Shown here: piece by piece, positions 1-9,247 of the stretch
How positions within the stretch are numbered: position 1 is the stretch's first letter
Layout of the letters: each line of letters opens with the position of its first letter
DNA from: Pseudogracilibacillus sp037071985
GTDB taxonomy: Bacteria; Bacillota; Bacilli; Bacillales; Amphibacillaceae
Direction of reading: 5' to 3'
Assembly: GCF_037071985.1 (NCBI RefSeq)
Contig: NZ_JAXHDF010000002.1
Coordinates: 248,001-312,000 of the forward strand
Length of the DNA: 64,000 nucleotides
Position numbers and translations under genes: made by a program
The notes under the pieces: generated by a model
What the model saw: only the letters and a program-made list of their open reading frames with translations
Told to the model about the DNA's origin: nothing
The model's database searches: none

Positions 1-2078
1 GTACTTGTACCTCTTCCAATTTCATCTAATAAAATAAGACTTTTATCTGTAGCATGGGATAATGCATGATTTGCTTCTAACATTTCAACCATAAACGTAC
101 TTTGACCACGGACAAGATCATCTGCAGCGCCTATTCTAGTAAAGATTTGATCGAATATCGGTAATTTCGCTTGGTCAGCAGGAACAAAACAACCGATCTG
201 TCCCATAATAATTGTTAAAGCTAGCTGACGCATATAGGTGCTTTTTCCAGCCATATTAGGCCCTGTAATGAGTAAAATAAACTCCTCTTTTGTTAATGTA
301 ACGTCGTTCGGAACATATGTACCATCCTCCATTACTTTCTCAATCACTGGATGACGGCCATTTTTAATATATAAATCGTTTTCTACAAACGTTGGTCGTT
401 TATAGTTATTTTGTTCGCTTATTTCGGCAAAAGATTGTAATACGTCAATTTGACTAATTATAGTTGCTAATTGTTGAATAGCTTCAATTTCATTTTTTAA
501 TTCTTCTCTAATTTTAACAAACAGTTCATACTCCAATTCCACACTTTTTTCTTGTGCTTCCAAGATAAGTGCCTCTTTCTCTTTCAGTTCTGGAGTGATA
601 TACCGTTCAGCATTTGTTAAGGTTTGTTTCCTTTCATATCTACCCTCAGGTATTAAATGTTTATTTGCATGCGTAATTTCTATATAGTAGCCAAATACCC
701 GATTATAACCAATTTTAAGCGATTTAATGTTCGTGATTTCTTTCTCTCGTTTTTCTAACTCGAGAATCCAAGCTTTCCCATTTTTTAAAGCATCGCGATA
801 CGTATCTAACTGCTCATTATATCCATTTTTAATAATATTTCCTTCTTTAATTGACATAGGAGGTTCGTCAATAATACTTTCTTCTAATAACGTAACAAGC
901 GCTTCTGGATAAACTAACTTGTCATTGATTGCTTTTATATTTGAATTCGAAAACTCATTCAGTATATTTTTTATGTTTGGAATCGATTTTAAAGACTGTT
1001 TTAACTGGATTAAATCTCTTGCATTGACATTACCAAATGATACTCGTCCAGCTAAGCGCTCTAAATCATAAACCGATTTTAATGTTTCTCTTAACAAGTC
1101 GCGCTCCATAAAAGCACCGTAAAGCTGTTCAACGACTTCTAAACGTCCCGTAATTTGCCGTTGATCCATTAATGGCCTTTCGACCCATTTTTTTAACATT
1201 CTTGCTCCCATAGCAGTGACTGTTTTATCTAAAACCCATAACAGTGAACCATATCTGTCTTTTTGCCTAATTGTTTCTGTCAATTCCAAATTTCTTTTCG
1301 AATACATATCCAGAGAAACATAGTTTTGCAGCTGAATGACATGTGGTTTTTGTAAATGATGTAACGACCGTTTTTGAGTGCGTACGATATAGTTTAATAT
1401 TCTGCTGAACGCTTTTAAAAATCGTTCATCATTTAAATCTTCCACCAGGTCACGAAACTCTCCAACAAAATTCACTTCATCTTCATAGGAAAGAACGATT
1501 TGTAACTGAGCTTCTAATTGACGTCGATACGAATCTGGTAAACTAGTACCGATAACTAGCTCTTTAATCTGTTGGTTCGCTAATTCATGAATCACTTGAG
1601 TAATATCTTCTTCTAATAGAATAAGTTGTGATTCACCTGTTGATAATTCATGGTAGACAATAACAAAAGATCCGTCCTGAAAATGAGTAAGACTTCCGAT
1701 ATAATTACTTTCATTTTCGTGTAACATAGATGATTCCATGACAGTTCCCGGGGTAATTAATTGTACTACTTCTCGCTTCACTACCCCTTTAGCAGTTTTA
1801 GGGTCTTCTACTTGCTCACAAATAGCTACTTTATACCCTTTTTCAACGAGTGTTTTTATGTATCCTTCTGCAGAATGATATGGTACGCCACACATTGGAA
1901 TTGGCTCTTTTTGTCCGGAGTCTCTTTTTGTTAACGTAATCTCTAATTCCTGAGCGGCTTTAATAGCATCTTCATGAAACATTTCATAAAAATCGCCTAA
2001 TCTAAAAAAGAGAAAAGCATCTTGATGTTCAGCCTTGATTCGTAAATATTGTTGCATCATTGGTGTCTGATTTGACAT
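1..2078 (-). CDS. mutS: DNA mismatch repair protein MutS (3' end outside window)
   Basis: Mismatch-recognition ATPase that starts methyl-independent mismatch repair with MutL. Reading the minus strand from the ATG at 2078 gives an N-terminal mismatch-binding domain with the FYEMF wedge motif at about residues 27-31, then the connector, core and clamp domains. The ATPase domain follows, with Walker A GPNMAGKST and, at the window edge, Walker B LLDEIGRGTST. About 692 codons are present; full-length MutS is about 850-870, so the C-terminal HTH and clamp-binding end lie off the left edge. A good GGAGG site sits 8 nt before the ATG. FYEMF marks it as true MutS1, not MutS2. It is divergent from rnz. 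mutL would be expected beyond the left edge, but this cannot be seen. Confidence 0.97.
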   Translation of the reverse strand, partial: MSNQTPMMQQYLRIKAEHQDAFLFFRLGDFYEMFHEDAIKAAQELEITLTKRDSGQKEPIPMCGVPYHSAEGYIKTLVEKGYKVAICEQVEDPKTAKGVVKREVVQLITPGTVMESSMLHENESNYIGSLTHFQDGSFVIVYHELSTGESQLILLEEDITQVIHELANQQIKELVIGTSLPDSYRRQLEAQLQIVLSYEDEVNFVGEFRDLVEDLNDERFLKAFSRILNYIVRTQKRSLHHLQKPHVIQLQNYVSLDMYSKRNLELTETIRQKDRYGSLLWVLDKTVTAMGARMLKKWVERPLMDQRQITGRLEVVEQLYGAFMERDLLRETLKSVYDLERLAGRVSFGNVNARDLIQLKQSLKSIPNIKNILNEFSNSNIKAINDKLVYPEALVTLLEESIIDEPPMSIKEGNIIKNGYNEQLDTYRDALKNGKAWILELEKREKEITNIKSLKIGYNRVFGYYIEITHANKHLIPEGRYERKQTLTNAERYITPELKEKEALILEAQEKSVELEYELFVKIREELKNEIEAIQQLATIISQIDVLQSFAEISEQNNYKRPTFVENDLYIKNGRHPVIEKVMEDGTYVPNDVTLTKEEFILLITGPNMAGKSTYMRQLALTIIMGQIGCFVPADQAKLPIFDQIFTRIGAADDLVRGQSTFMVEMLEANHALSHATDKSLILLDEIGRGTS

Positions 2079-2270
2079 AAATAAATCCTCCAAAAATCGA
2101 AAAATACTATCATTCTATTATATCATAGAACGTAAGACTATTAAAAAGAGCGTTAGATGACATAAATATTTATTGTCTAAAAGAGATCTCATGTTTTATC
2201 TGCTCTTATTGTGGTAAAATGGGTATACTTTACACAACAGAATCAATTTTTTACCAAGGAGTTAGTTGAA

Positions 2271-3188
2271 ATGAAAATAACGTTTTTAGGAACTGGAGCA
2301 GGAATCCCTTCAAAAGAAAGAAATGTGACTGCCATTTTGTTAGACTTAATACAAGAAATTAATCATCTATGGTTATTTGATTGTGGAGAAGCTACCCAGC
2401 ATCAAATATTACATACATCTATTAAACCTAGAAAAATAAATAAAATCTTTATTACACATCTACATGGTGATCACATTTTCGGTTTACCGGGGGTTTTAAG
2501 CAGCCGATCATTTCAAGGAGGAAAAGACCCTTTAACTGTTTATGGACCATCAGGAATCAAACAATATATAGAAACGTCTTTACATATAAGTAATACTCAT
2601 CTATCTTATCCACTACATTATGTGGAATTAGTAGATGAAGGAAAAATTTTTGAAGATGATTCTTTTATTGTTGATGCTGTTTTATTAGACCATAATATTA
2701 AAAGCTATGGATATCGAATTAAAGAGAAAGAAAAAATCGGAGAATTAAATGTTCAAAAACTAGAAGAGTTAGGCATTGAACCGGGGCCGATTTACCGTGA
2801 CATAAAAAGTAATGAAAAAACAGTCCTAAAAGACGGTCGGATCATTTATCGGAAAGATGTTATCGGGAAACCTAAGCAAGGAAAAATAATCAGTATTTTT
2901 GGCGATACAAGATACGTACCACATCATGCTACATTTATTCAAAACTCTGATCTTTTAGTACATGAAGCGACATTTAGTGCTGATAACCAATCGTTAGCAA
3001 AAAATTATTTCCATAGCACTACAGAACAAACGGCAAAACTCGCAAAAGATAGTAATGCACGTACATTAATTCTTACACATATTTCATCTAGATATCAAAA
3101 CGGCGATTTAGATCGTTTACTCACGGAAGCTCGTGCAATATTTCCAAACACGATGTTAGCCCACGATTTTTTTACCTTTGAAATATGA
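2271..3188 (+). CDS. rnz: Ribonuclease Z (tRNA 3' endonuclease)
   Basis: Zinc-dependent endonuclease that cuts the 3' trailer of tRNA precursors lacking an encoded CCA. The 305-aa protein is a metallo-beta-lactamase fold. It has the HLHGDH metal motif at residues 63-68, then GDTRY, LVHEATF, the HSTTEQTAKLA stretch and a late LILTHIS histidine, all typical of bacterial RNase Z. The ATG at 2271 is preferred over the upstream in-frame start at 2211 because AAGGAG lies 9 nt before it and the protein then begins MKITFLGTGAG, as in the family. Its stop overlaps the vestigial ATGA before the next gene, so the two are probably co-transcribed. Confidence 0.96.
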   Translation: MKITFLGTGAGIPSKERNVTAILLDLIQEINHLWLFDCGEATQHQILHTSIKPRKINKIFITHLHGDHIFGLPGVLSSRSFQGGKDPLTVYGPSGIKQYIETSLHISNTHLSYPLHYVELVDEGKIFEDDSFIVDAVLLDHNIKSYGYRIKEKEKIGELNVQKLEELGIEPGPIYRDIKSNEKTVLKDGRIIYRKDVIGKPKQGKIISIFGDTRYVPHHATFIQNSDLLVHEATFSADNQSLAKNYFHSTTEQTAKLAKDSNARTLILTHISSRYQNGDLDRLLTEARAIFPNTMLAHDFFTFEI

Positions 3189-3202
3189 GGAGATGGTTAA
3201 AA

Positions 3203-4567
3203 ATGAAATCTGTTGTTTCCAATCAACGAGAGTTTTTCAATACAAACATAACTAAATCTTTTTCATTCAGAAAGAAACAATTACTTGCATTAAAGTCCAT
3301 GTTACAATCGAATGAAAAGGAAATATATGATGCATTAATGAAAGATCTCAATAAATCAAAACAAGAAGCCTTTACGACTGAACTAGGAATTCTTTATGCA
3401 GAAATTAATCATACGTTAAAACATTTAAAAAGCTGGATGGAAAATAAGCAAGTATCAACGCCTTTAACCCATACAGGAACGAAAAGTTTTATTGCTTATG
3501 AGCCGTATGGAGTAACACTTATAATTTCTCCTTGGAATTATCCTCTTCAATTAGCACTTGCACCGACAATAGGAGCGATTGCTGCAGGAAATACAGTCAT
3601 TATAAAACCATCTGAACTAACACCTGCAACATCAAGTCTTTTAGCAATGTTAATTAGAAATACGTTTGATCCTAATTATATTACAGTCATAGAAGGAGAT
3701 AAATATGTAGTAGATAAACTAATAAATGAACAAGTTGACTACATATTTTTTACTGGAAGTAGTCATGTTGGAAAAATAATCATGAAAAAAGCAAGTGATT
3801 ATCTTACACCTCTTACGTTAGAGTTAGGTGGTAAAAGCCCAACGATCGTTGATAAGGATGCAAACATTAAATTAGCTGCTAAAAGAATAGCTTGGGGTAA
3901 ATTTACCAATGCCGGACAAACTTGTGTTGCTCCCGACTATGTTTATGTACACAAAAAAGTAAAAAGTGCTTTTATGAAAGCTTTACGTAAAGCTATTGTT
4001 TCTTTATACAGCAAACATCCCCTCCAAAATCACGATTATGCTAGAATTATTAATTTGAAACATTTAAACCGTTTGGAAAATTTATTAGAAAATAGCGGAA
4101 AGATTATCCTAGGAGGAAATGTAGATTTAAACCAATTAAAAATAGAACCAACCATTTTAGATGAAGTAAATTGGGAAGACCCAATAATGAAAGAGGAAAT
4201 TTTTGGCCCAGTTTTACCCATTCTTACTTTTACGGATTTAGATGAAGTAATCCAAATAATTAAAGAAAAAGAAAAACCATTGGCACTTTATTATTTTGGT
4301 TCGTCAAAGAAGAAAAAGAAAAATCTTTTAGAATCTGTATCATTTGGTGGTGGTTGCATGAACGATACCCTTTATCATCTTGCCAACCCTCACCTTCCGT
4401 TCGGTGGTGTAGGTCAAAGTGGGATGGGTGCTTATCATGGAAAATACAGTTTTCTCACATTCTCTCATCAAAAAAGTATACTAAAACAGTCGAAAAAAAT
4501 AGATTTTCCAGTTCGCTACCCAAATAGCAAAATCGGCTTTAAATTAGTTAAACGTTTATTTAAATGA
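3203..4567 (+). CDS. ywdH: Aldehyde dehydrogenase, YwdH-like class 3 family
   Basis: NAD(P)-dependent oxidation of aldehydes to acids; the substrate cannot be told from sequence. The 454 aa length is typical of the short class-3 ALDH group that includes B. subtilis YwdH. Visible landmarks are the ISPWNYP cofactor loop at about 108-114, the KPSE motif at about 135-138, catalytic Glu207 in ELGGKSP, and nucleophile Cys241 in GQTCVAP. The C-terminus carries the PFGGVGQSGMG signature. The ATG at 3203 is chosen because GAGGAG sits 10 nt upstream; an in-frame ATG at 3185 overlaps the rnz stop and has no ribosome binding site. A short basic tail (KLVKRLF) could be a membrane anchor, as in some relatives. 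Confidence 0.92.
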   Translation: MKSVVSNQREFFNTNITKSFSFRKKQLLALKSMLQSNEKEIYDALMKDLNKSKQEAFTTELGILYAEINHTLKHLKSWMENKQVSTPLTHTGTKSFIAYEPYGVTLIISPWNYPLQLALAPTIGAIAAGNTVIIKPSELTPATSSLLAMLIRNTFDPNYITVIEGDKYVVDKLINEQVDYIFFTGSSHVGKIIMKKASDYLTPLTLELGGKSPTIVDKDANIKLAAKRIAWGKFTNAGQTCVAPDYVYVHKKVKSAFMKALRKAIVSLYSKHPLQNHDYARIINLKHLNRLENLLENSGKIILGGNVDLNQLKIEPTILDEVNWEDPIMKEEIFGPVLPILTFTDLDEVIQIIKEKEKPLALYYFGSSKKKKKNLLESVSFGGGCMNDTLYHLANPHLPFGGVGQSGMGAYHGKYSFLTFSHQKSILKQSKKIDFPVRYPNSKIGFKLVKRLFK

Positions 4568-4636
4568 ATGAATTTCATAAGTACTAATTCAATAGAAAAT
4601 TCGAACGAATAACTATATTATTTACTAATAGTTTTC

Positions 4637-4875
4637 GATTTCCACTACAGGTGGTCGCTTTCACCACAGGCATAAGAGCGACATCAGTTCAAGCAACGCT
4701 AGCACTTGCTTTCTCTGTGTCTCCTTTACCGCGGGCGGTGCCCCGACGAGGGGTATGCCGAAGTTGCCCGCAAAGGGCGATGTTAGTTGGCCTTCCTAAA
4801 TATCTCACTTGTGAGTCTCACCGATGCCTTTTATCCCGCAGGAGTCGCCACCTTTCGTTTCAATCTTAGTAATAG
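4637..4875 (+). repeat. Intergenic repeat family, copy R1
   Basis: Shares with the copy at 59296-59542 (opposite strand) and the one at 52690-52960 the block CTTTCACCACAGGCATAAGA, followed by GCGACAT, then CAACGCTA, TTGCTTTC, CTCCTTTACC and a G/C-rich run. The 3' part has GTCTCACC and CCCGCAGGAGTCG, the closing boxes of the family. It is G/C-richer than flanking DNA. Boundaries are approximate. Confidence 0.8.
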
Positions 4876-4944
4876 TTGTTTATATAAGAAGCTAACAACT
4901 CTAATGACGAACAATATATTTGTTTAGCGTAGGAAATATACGTA

Positions 4945-5150
4945 GACTCTTCTTCGGCTAAAAAGCGGTCACGTCCTTGGACTGTAGCAACGCTTTCGTC
5001 TCACCAAAAAGATTAGTGACCAACGCAAACACTGGGACTTCCTTTCCGCTCTAGGAAACAGCAAGCGTTCCGATGGGACGAACCGTGTGTGTACTACCAG
5101 ATGTCGCTTTTAGGACTGTGGTGAGAGCGAAGTATATTTCCGATGCTGTC
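4945..5150 (-). repeat. Intergenic repeat family, copy R2 (inverted)
   Basis: Inverted relative to R1 about 70 bp away, so the two form a loose large palindrome. On the plus strand it contains CTTGGACTGTAGCAACGCTT and TTCGTCTCACC near its left end. The right end has TGTCGCTTTTAGGACTGTGG followed by TGAGAGCGAA, the complement of the R1 opening block with several changes. It is more diverged than R1 and R4. Confidence 0.7.
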
Positions 5151-5207
5151 CATACAACGAGCATAGTTCGTCTTCTCTTTCATAAAAATACGTTTGTCCA
5201 AGCTACT

Positions 5208-6440
5208 TTATTTTTTATAATCATCAAGAAAGTCTTTTTGAAAACTGGTCCGTAGTAATTTTTCATTCTCTTTTTTTGACGTCATTTTTTTAAACGTATC
5301 TTCCCCATATTTCTTTTTTAGCAGTTCAATTGTTTCTGTGATTTGATGTCTTTTCATTTCTTCCTCATATGTAAACAAATCTAATTGTTGTACAACATAT
5401 TGACTCTCCAGTAAATCTTGAACTGTAACACCTAATAAACGAACTGGTTCTAATGTCCAGTTCTCTTTGAATAATTCATAAATAGTATGGATAATTGCTT
5501 CTTTATCATCAATGAAATTTGGTAGCTTTTTACTCCTTGTAACTGTTTTACGATCATGATAGCGGATCATTAATTGAACTGTCTGTCCCTTTAATTTTCT
5601 ACGTTGTAAACGCTCTTCCACTCTCGTTGCCAACTGAAGTAAAATATGATGAATTTCTCTTTCATCTGTCGTATCATATGGGAGTGTTTGAGAATTACCG
5701 ATACTTTTAAATTCATTTATGGAGTCTGGATCTACTTTCCGGGTATCTATTCCATTAGCTCTATTTTTTAATCGTTCTCCATTTATCCCTAGTAAATTAA
5801 TTAATGCATATTCATCCGCTTTAGCTAAATCCCCAATAGAGTATATATGAATACTGTTTAATTTTTCAGCGGTTCTTTCTCCTACACCATACATATCATT
5901 CACAGGTAGTGGCCAAAGCTTCTCCGGTAAATCACGAATTCTTAAAATTGTTATTCCTAATGGCTTTTTCATATCGGAAGCTGTTTTTGCTAAAAATTTA
6001 TTTGGCCCAATCCCTATACTACATGGGATATCCAAAACGCTCAATAATTGTTCTTGAATTCTCTTTGCTAATTCAATAGGATGAATAGAATGATTTGTAA
6101 CATCCAAGTACCCTTCATCGATCGAAACTGGCTCAATAAGTGGTGTGATTTCAGATAACATTTTAAAAATTTTAGTGGATGTCTCTCTGTATCTGGAAAA
6201 ATTCGGTCTGATTACGATTAAGGAAGGGCAAAGTTTTTTAGCTTCCCAAAGAGGCATGGTAGTTTTCACACCATGTGCACGAGCTTCATAGCTACTCGTT
6301 ACAATAATCCCTTTTCTTTCCTCCGGATTTCCAGCAATAGCGATTGGCTTCCCTTTTAGCTTTGGATTATGTGCCATCTCTACAGAAGCATAAAAACTAT
6401 TCATATCGACATGAAAAATTACCTTTGGTTTCTTTACCAT
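5208..6440 (-). CDS. dinB: DNA polymerase IV (Y family)
   Basis: Error-prone translesion DNA polymerase. The 410-aa protein shows the Y-family palm residues: Asp12 in FHVDMNSFYASVE and Asp108-Glu109 in SIDEGYLD, the three carboxylates that bind the catalytic metals. A helix-hairpin-helix stretch follows (DMYGVGERTAEKL), then the little-finger domain from about residue 245. Near the C-terminus is QLDLF, a canonical beta-clamp binding motif. B. subtilis has its YqjH/PolY1 orthologue in the same yqj neighbourhood as the genes to the right. The ATG at 6440 is preceded by AAAGGACG. No LexA-type operator was recognised upstream. Confidence 0.95.
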   Translation of the reverse strand: MVKKPKVIFHVDMNSFYASVEMAHNPKLKGKPIAIAGNPEERKGIIVTSSYEARAHGVKTTMPLWEAKKLCPSLIVIRPNFSRYRETSTKIFKMLSEITPLIEPVSIDEGYLDVTNHSIHPIELAKRIQEQLLSVLDIPCSIGIGPNKFLAKTASDMKKPLGITILRIRDLPEKLWPLPVNDMYGVGERTAEKLNSIHIYSIGDLAKADEYALINLLGINGERLKNRANGIDTRKVDPDSINEFKSIGNSQTLPYDTTDEREIHHILLQLATRVEERLQRRKLKGQTVQLMIRYHDRKTVTRSKKLPNFIDDKEAIIHTIYELFKENWTLEPVRLLGVTVQDLLESQYVVQQLDLFTYEEEMKRHQITETIELLKKKYGEDTFKKMTSKKENEKLLRTSFQKDFLDDYKK

Positions 6441-6541
6441 ACTTCATTCGTCCTTTTTTACTAGAGAAAATATATTAACGCCCATTTATTCACTCTAGTA
6501 TTCGAATAAAATAGTGAATAAATGAACGTTAACAGCTAACA

Positions 6542-7675
6542 TTACGGAGTGAAATAATCATCAATTATTTGGACAACTAAATCACCTAAGTTTATCAAAT
6601 GGTCAATGTGAATTCGCTCATTTGTCGTATGAATATACTCATAACCTACTGACAAATTAGCAGTCGGTATCCCATATCCATTAAATATGTTCGCATCACT
6701 GCCGCCGCCACTTTTTAAAACATCTGTCGGTAAACCAAGCTTTTCCGCAGCATGTAAAGCTAATCGTACTAATTCATCATCCTTTTTATGAGTAAAACCT
6801 GGATAAATTTCTTCAATAATAACTTCGGCTCTACCACCATAATCTGAAGCAGTTTCTTCAAATTTTCCTTTTATATCATTCACTACGTTTGTTAACTTTT
6901 CTTTCTTTAATGATCGAGCCTCAGATACTATTTCTACATAATCGCAAACGACGTTTGTCTGAGTTTGTTTTCCGCCTTTGAAATAACCGATATTTGCCGT
7001 AGTTTCCTCATCGATTCTACCAAGTTTCATTTTTGAAATTGCTTTAGCTGCAACAGTTATAGCTGATATACCTTTTTCCGGGGCCACTCCTGCATGTGCA
7101 GACTTACCAAACATTTTAGAAGTAATTTTTGTTTGATATGGAGCTTCAATAACGATATTCCCAACAGGCCCATCACTATCCAATGCGTAACCAAACTTAG
7201 CATTTAGGAGAGATGGATCCAATGCTTTAGCCCCTGCTAAACCAGACTCTTCTCCAACAGTGATCACGAATTGAATATCCCCGTGATCTATTTTATTTTC
7301 TTTAAGTACCTGTATCGTTTCCAACAAAACAGCAATTCCTGCCTTATCATCCGCTCCTAATATAGTCGTTCCATCTGAAATAATATAATTATTTTCAATT
7401 TGTGGATTAACGTTTTGTCCCGGAGTTACAGTATCCATATGGGCCGTGAAAAATATAGGTTCAACCTCTTTTAGGTTCCCTTTTAATGTACAGATTAAAT
7501 TATTTGCACCATGACCAGATTTCTCTTTTGCATTATCTTCCTTGACAATTAATGATAATGCAGTGAACTTTTCATTTAATTTTTCAGCAATATTCGTTTC
7601 AAATTTTGTTTCAGAGTCAATTTTAACTAACTCCATAAACTCCTTAATTATTCGTTCTTTATTTATTTTAGACAA
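6542..7675 (-). CDS. yqjE: M20-family tripeptidase T-like metallopeptidase (YqjE)
   Basis: Probable di-zinc cytosolic aminopeptidase or deacylase of the PepT/M20 family; the true substrate is unknown. The 377-aa protein shows the metal ligands His79 and Asp81 in AHMDTV, the bridging Asp in GADDKAG at about 107-112, catalytic GEES at 141-144, and a late His in YEYIHTTNERIH. The dimerisation domain lies between about 185 and 295. The start is the ATG at 7675, preceded by GGAGGAAAT. It sits 15 nt downstream of yqjD on the same strand, so yqjC-yqjD-yqjE look like one operon, the B. subtilis order. Confidence 0.9.
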   Translation of the reverse strand: MSKINKERIIKEFMELVKIDSETKFETNIAEKLNEKFTALSLIVKEDNAKEKSGHGANNLICTLKGNLKEVEPIFFTAHMDTVTPGQNVNPQIENNYIISDGTTILGADDKAGIAVLLETIQVLKENKIDHGDIQFVITVGEESGLAGAKALDPSLLNAKFGYALDSDGPVGNIVIEAPYQTKITSKMFGKSAHAGVAPEKGISAITVAAKAISKMKLGRIDEETTANIGYFKGGKQTQTNVVCDYVEIVSEARSLKKEKLTNVVNDIKGKFEETASDYGGRAEVIIEEIYPGFTHKKDDELVRLALHAAEKLGLPTDVLKSGGGSDANIFNGYGIPTANLSVGYEYIHTTNERIHIDHLINLGDLVVQIIDDYFTP

Positions 7676-7690
7676 AATGAATATTTCCTC

Positions 7691-9241
7691 CTAGAGTGGA
7701 ATATTTCCATGTTTCTTTTTAGGACGCTCTTCTTTCTTATTATATAACATTTCTAATGATTGGATTAATTTAATTCGTGTATCTCGAGGATCAATGACAT
7801 CATCTACCATTCCTAATCCTGCAGCAATATATGGATTTGCAAATTTCTCCTTATATTCATCGATTTTTTCCTGTCTCGTTTGTTCTGGATGATCACTTTC
7901 AGCAATTTCTCTGGAAAAAATTATATTTGCTGCCCCTTCTGGTCCCATAACGGCAATTTCCGCATTTGGCCAAGCAAACACTAAATCAGCACCTATTGAC
8001 TTACTATTTAAAGCAACATATGCCCCACCAAATGCTTTACGAACAATTACTGTTATCTTAGGAACTGTAGCTTCAGAATATGCATATAATATTTTCGCGC
8101 CATGGCGGATAATCCCTCCATGTTCTTGTTTAATTCCCGGGAAAAATCCAGTTACATCTTCAAATGTAATAATCGGAACATTAAATGAATCACAAAAACG
8201 GATAAAACGGGCTGCCTTATCACTCGAATCGATGTCAATTCCCCCAGCCATATATCGTGGTTGGTTACACACCAATCCTACTGGCTGTCCATTTATTCGA
8301 GCAAACCCAACAACAATATTTTTTGCAAAATCTTTATGTATTTCAAAAAAACTATCCGGATCTACAATTTCATTTACAACTCGCTTTATGTCATATGGCC
8401 TAGTTGTATCATAAGGAACGATTTCCGTTAGTTCACCTCGATAATTATCATCATCTGAATTATATTCGCTAATTGGAGGTTTTTTCTCATTATTATCAGG
8501 CAAATATGTAAGCAATGTTTTAACCATATCAAGTGCTTCATCTTCAGTCTTAGCACTTAAGTGAGCGTTTCCACTTTTCGTATTATGTACATGAGATCCT
8601 CCGAGATCTTCTGCAGAAATTTTCTCACCTGTTACTGTTTCAATCACTTTTGGTCCAGTAATAAACATTTTAGCTGTTTTTTCTACCATAATGATAACAT
8701 CTGTTATTGCAGGTGAATATACTGCTCCCCCTGCACTAGGTCCCATAATTACAGAAATTTGAGGAATGACTCCCGAGTATATAGAATTTCGATAAAATAT
8801 TTGCCCATATCCGTCTAAGGAGGATACACCTTCTTGAATTCTTGCACCACCAGAATCATTTAATCCGATAAAAGGTGCCCCACTTTTAGCAGCTAAGTCC
8901 ATTACATTAGCAATTTTTTTAGCGTGCATTTCACCTAATGCACCACCAAAAACAGTAAAGTCTTGTGCAAATAAATAAACCGGACGACCATTAATTTTAC
9001 CATAACCAGTAACTACGCCTTCTCCATGCGCCTCTACCTTGTCCATACCGAAGTCCGTCGTACGAGTTTCCATAAAAGGATTTAACTCTACAAATGTACC
9101 TTCATCTAATAAATAATGAATACGATCTCTTGCTGTTTGTTTTCCCCGCTCATACTGTTTTTCGATTCTTTCGTCTCCGCCACCAAGTTCCACTTCTCTT
9201 CTCTTATCATAAAGTTCATTAATCTTGCTATAGATATCCAT
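7691..9241 (-). CDS. yqjD: Acyl-CoA carboxylase carboxyltransferase subunit (YqjD, MmdA/PccB-like)
   Basis: Biotin-dependent carboxyltransferase beta chain acting on propionyl-CoA or methylmalonyl-CoA; from sequence it could be a carboxylase subunit or a decarboxylase alpha subunit. The 516-aa protein is a tandem pair of crotonase-fold domains. Conserved stretches are FGGALGEMHAKKI, GLNDSGGARIQEG and GPSAGGAVYSPA in the first half, and GFFPGIKQE, FGGAYVALNSK and GPEGAANIIF in the second. The neighbour upstream is methylmalonyl-CoA epimerase (5-nt gap), supporting a methylmalonyl-CoA role. No biotin carboxyl carrier, biotin carboxylase or mutase gene is in the window. Confidence 0.92.
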   Translation of the reverse strand: MDIYSKINELYDKRREVELGGGDERIEKQYERGKQTARDRIHYLLDEGTFVELNPFMETRTTDFGMDKVEAHGEGVVTGYGKINGRPVYLFAQDFTVFGGALGEMHAKKIANVMDLAAKSGAPFIGLNDSGGARIQEGVSSLDGYGQIFYRNSIYSGVIPQISVIMGPSAGGAVYSPAITDVIIMVEKTAKMFITGPKVIETVTGEKISAEDLGGSHVHNTKSGNAHLSAKTEDEALDMVKTLLTYLPDNNEKKPPISEYNSDDDNYRGELTEIVPYDTTRPYDIKRVVNEIVDPDSFFEIHKDFAKNIVVGFARINGQPVGLVCNQPRYMAGGIDIDSSDKAARFIRFCDSFNVPIITFEDVTGFFPGIKQEHGGIIRHGAKILYAYSEATVPKITVIVRKAFGGAYVALNSKSIGADLVFAWPNAEIAVMGPEGAANIIFSREIAESDHPEQTRQEKIDEYKEKFANPYIAAGLGMVDDVIDPRDTRIKLIQSLEMLYNKKEERPKKKHGNIPL

Positions 9242-9247
9242 TCATCA

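Larger units (their letters stand above)
4568..5207. other. Repeat-filled gap between convergent genes
   Basis: The 640 bp between the convergent ywdH and dinB genes hold two members of the window's intergenic repeat family in opposite orientation (4637-4875 and 4945-5150) and no convincing gene. The open frames at 4651-4869 and 5073-5255 lie inside the repeats, have no ribosome binding site and encode no recognisable domain. No classical terminator with a T-run is visible after ywdH; the repeats may provide the structured 3' ends. Confidence 0.7.

Noticed and set aside
4651..4869. 72-codon open frame (+)
   Set aside because: Lies wholly inside repeat copy R1, has no ribosome binding site and Arg/Cys/Ser-rich composition typical of translated repeat DNA.
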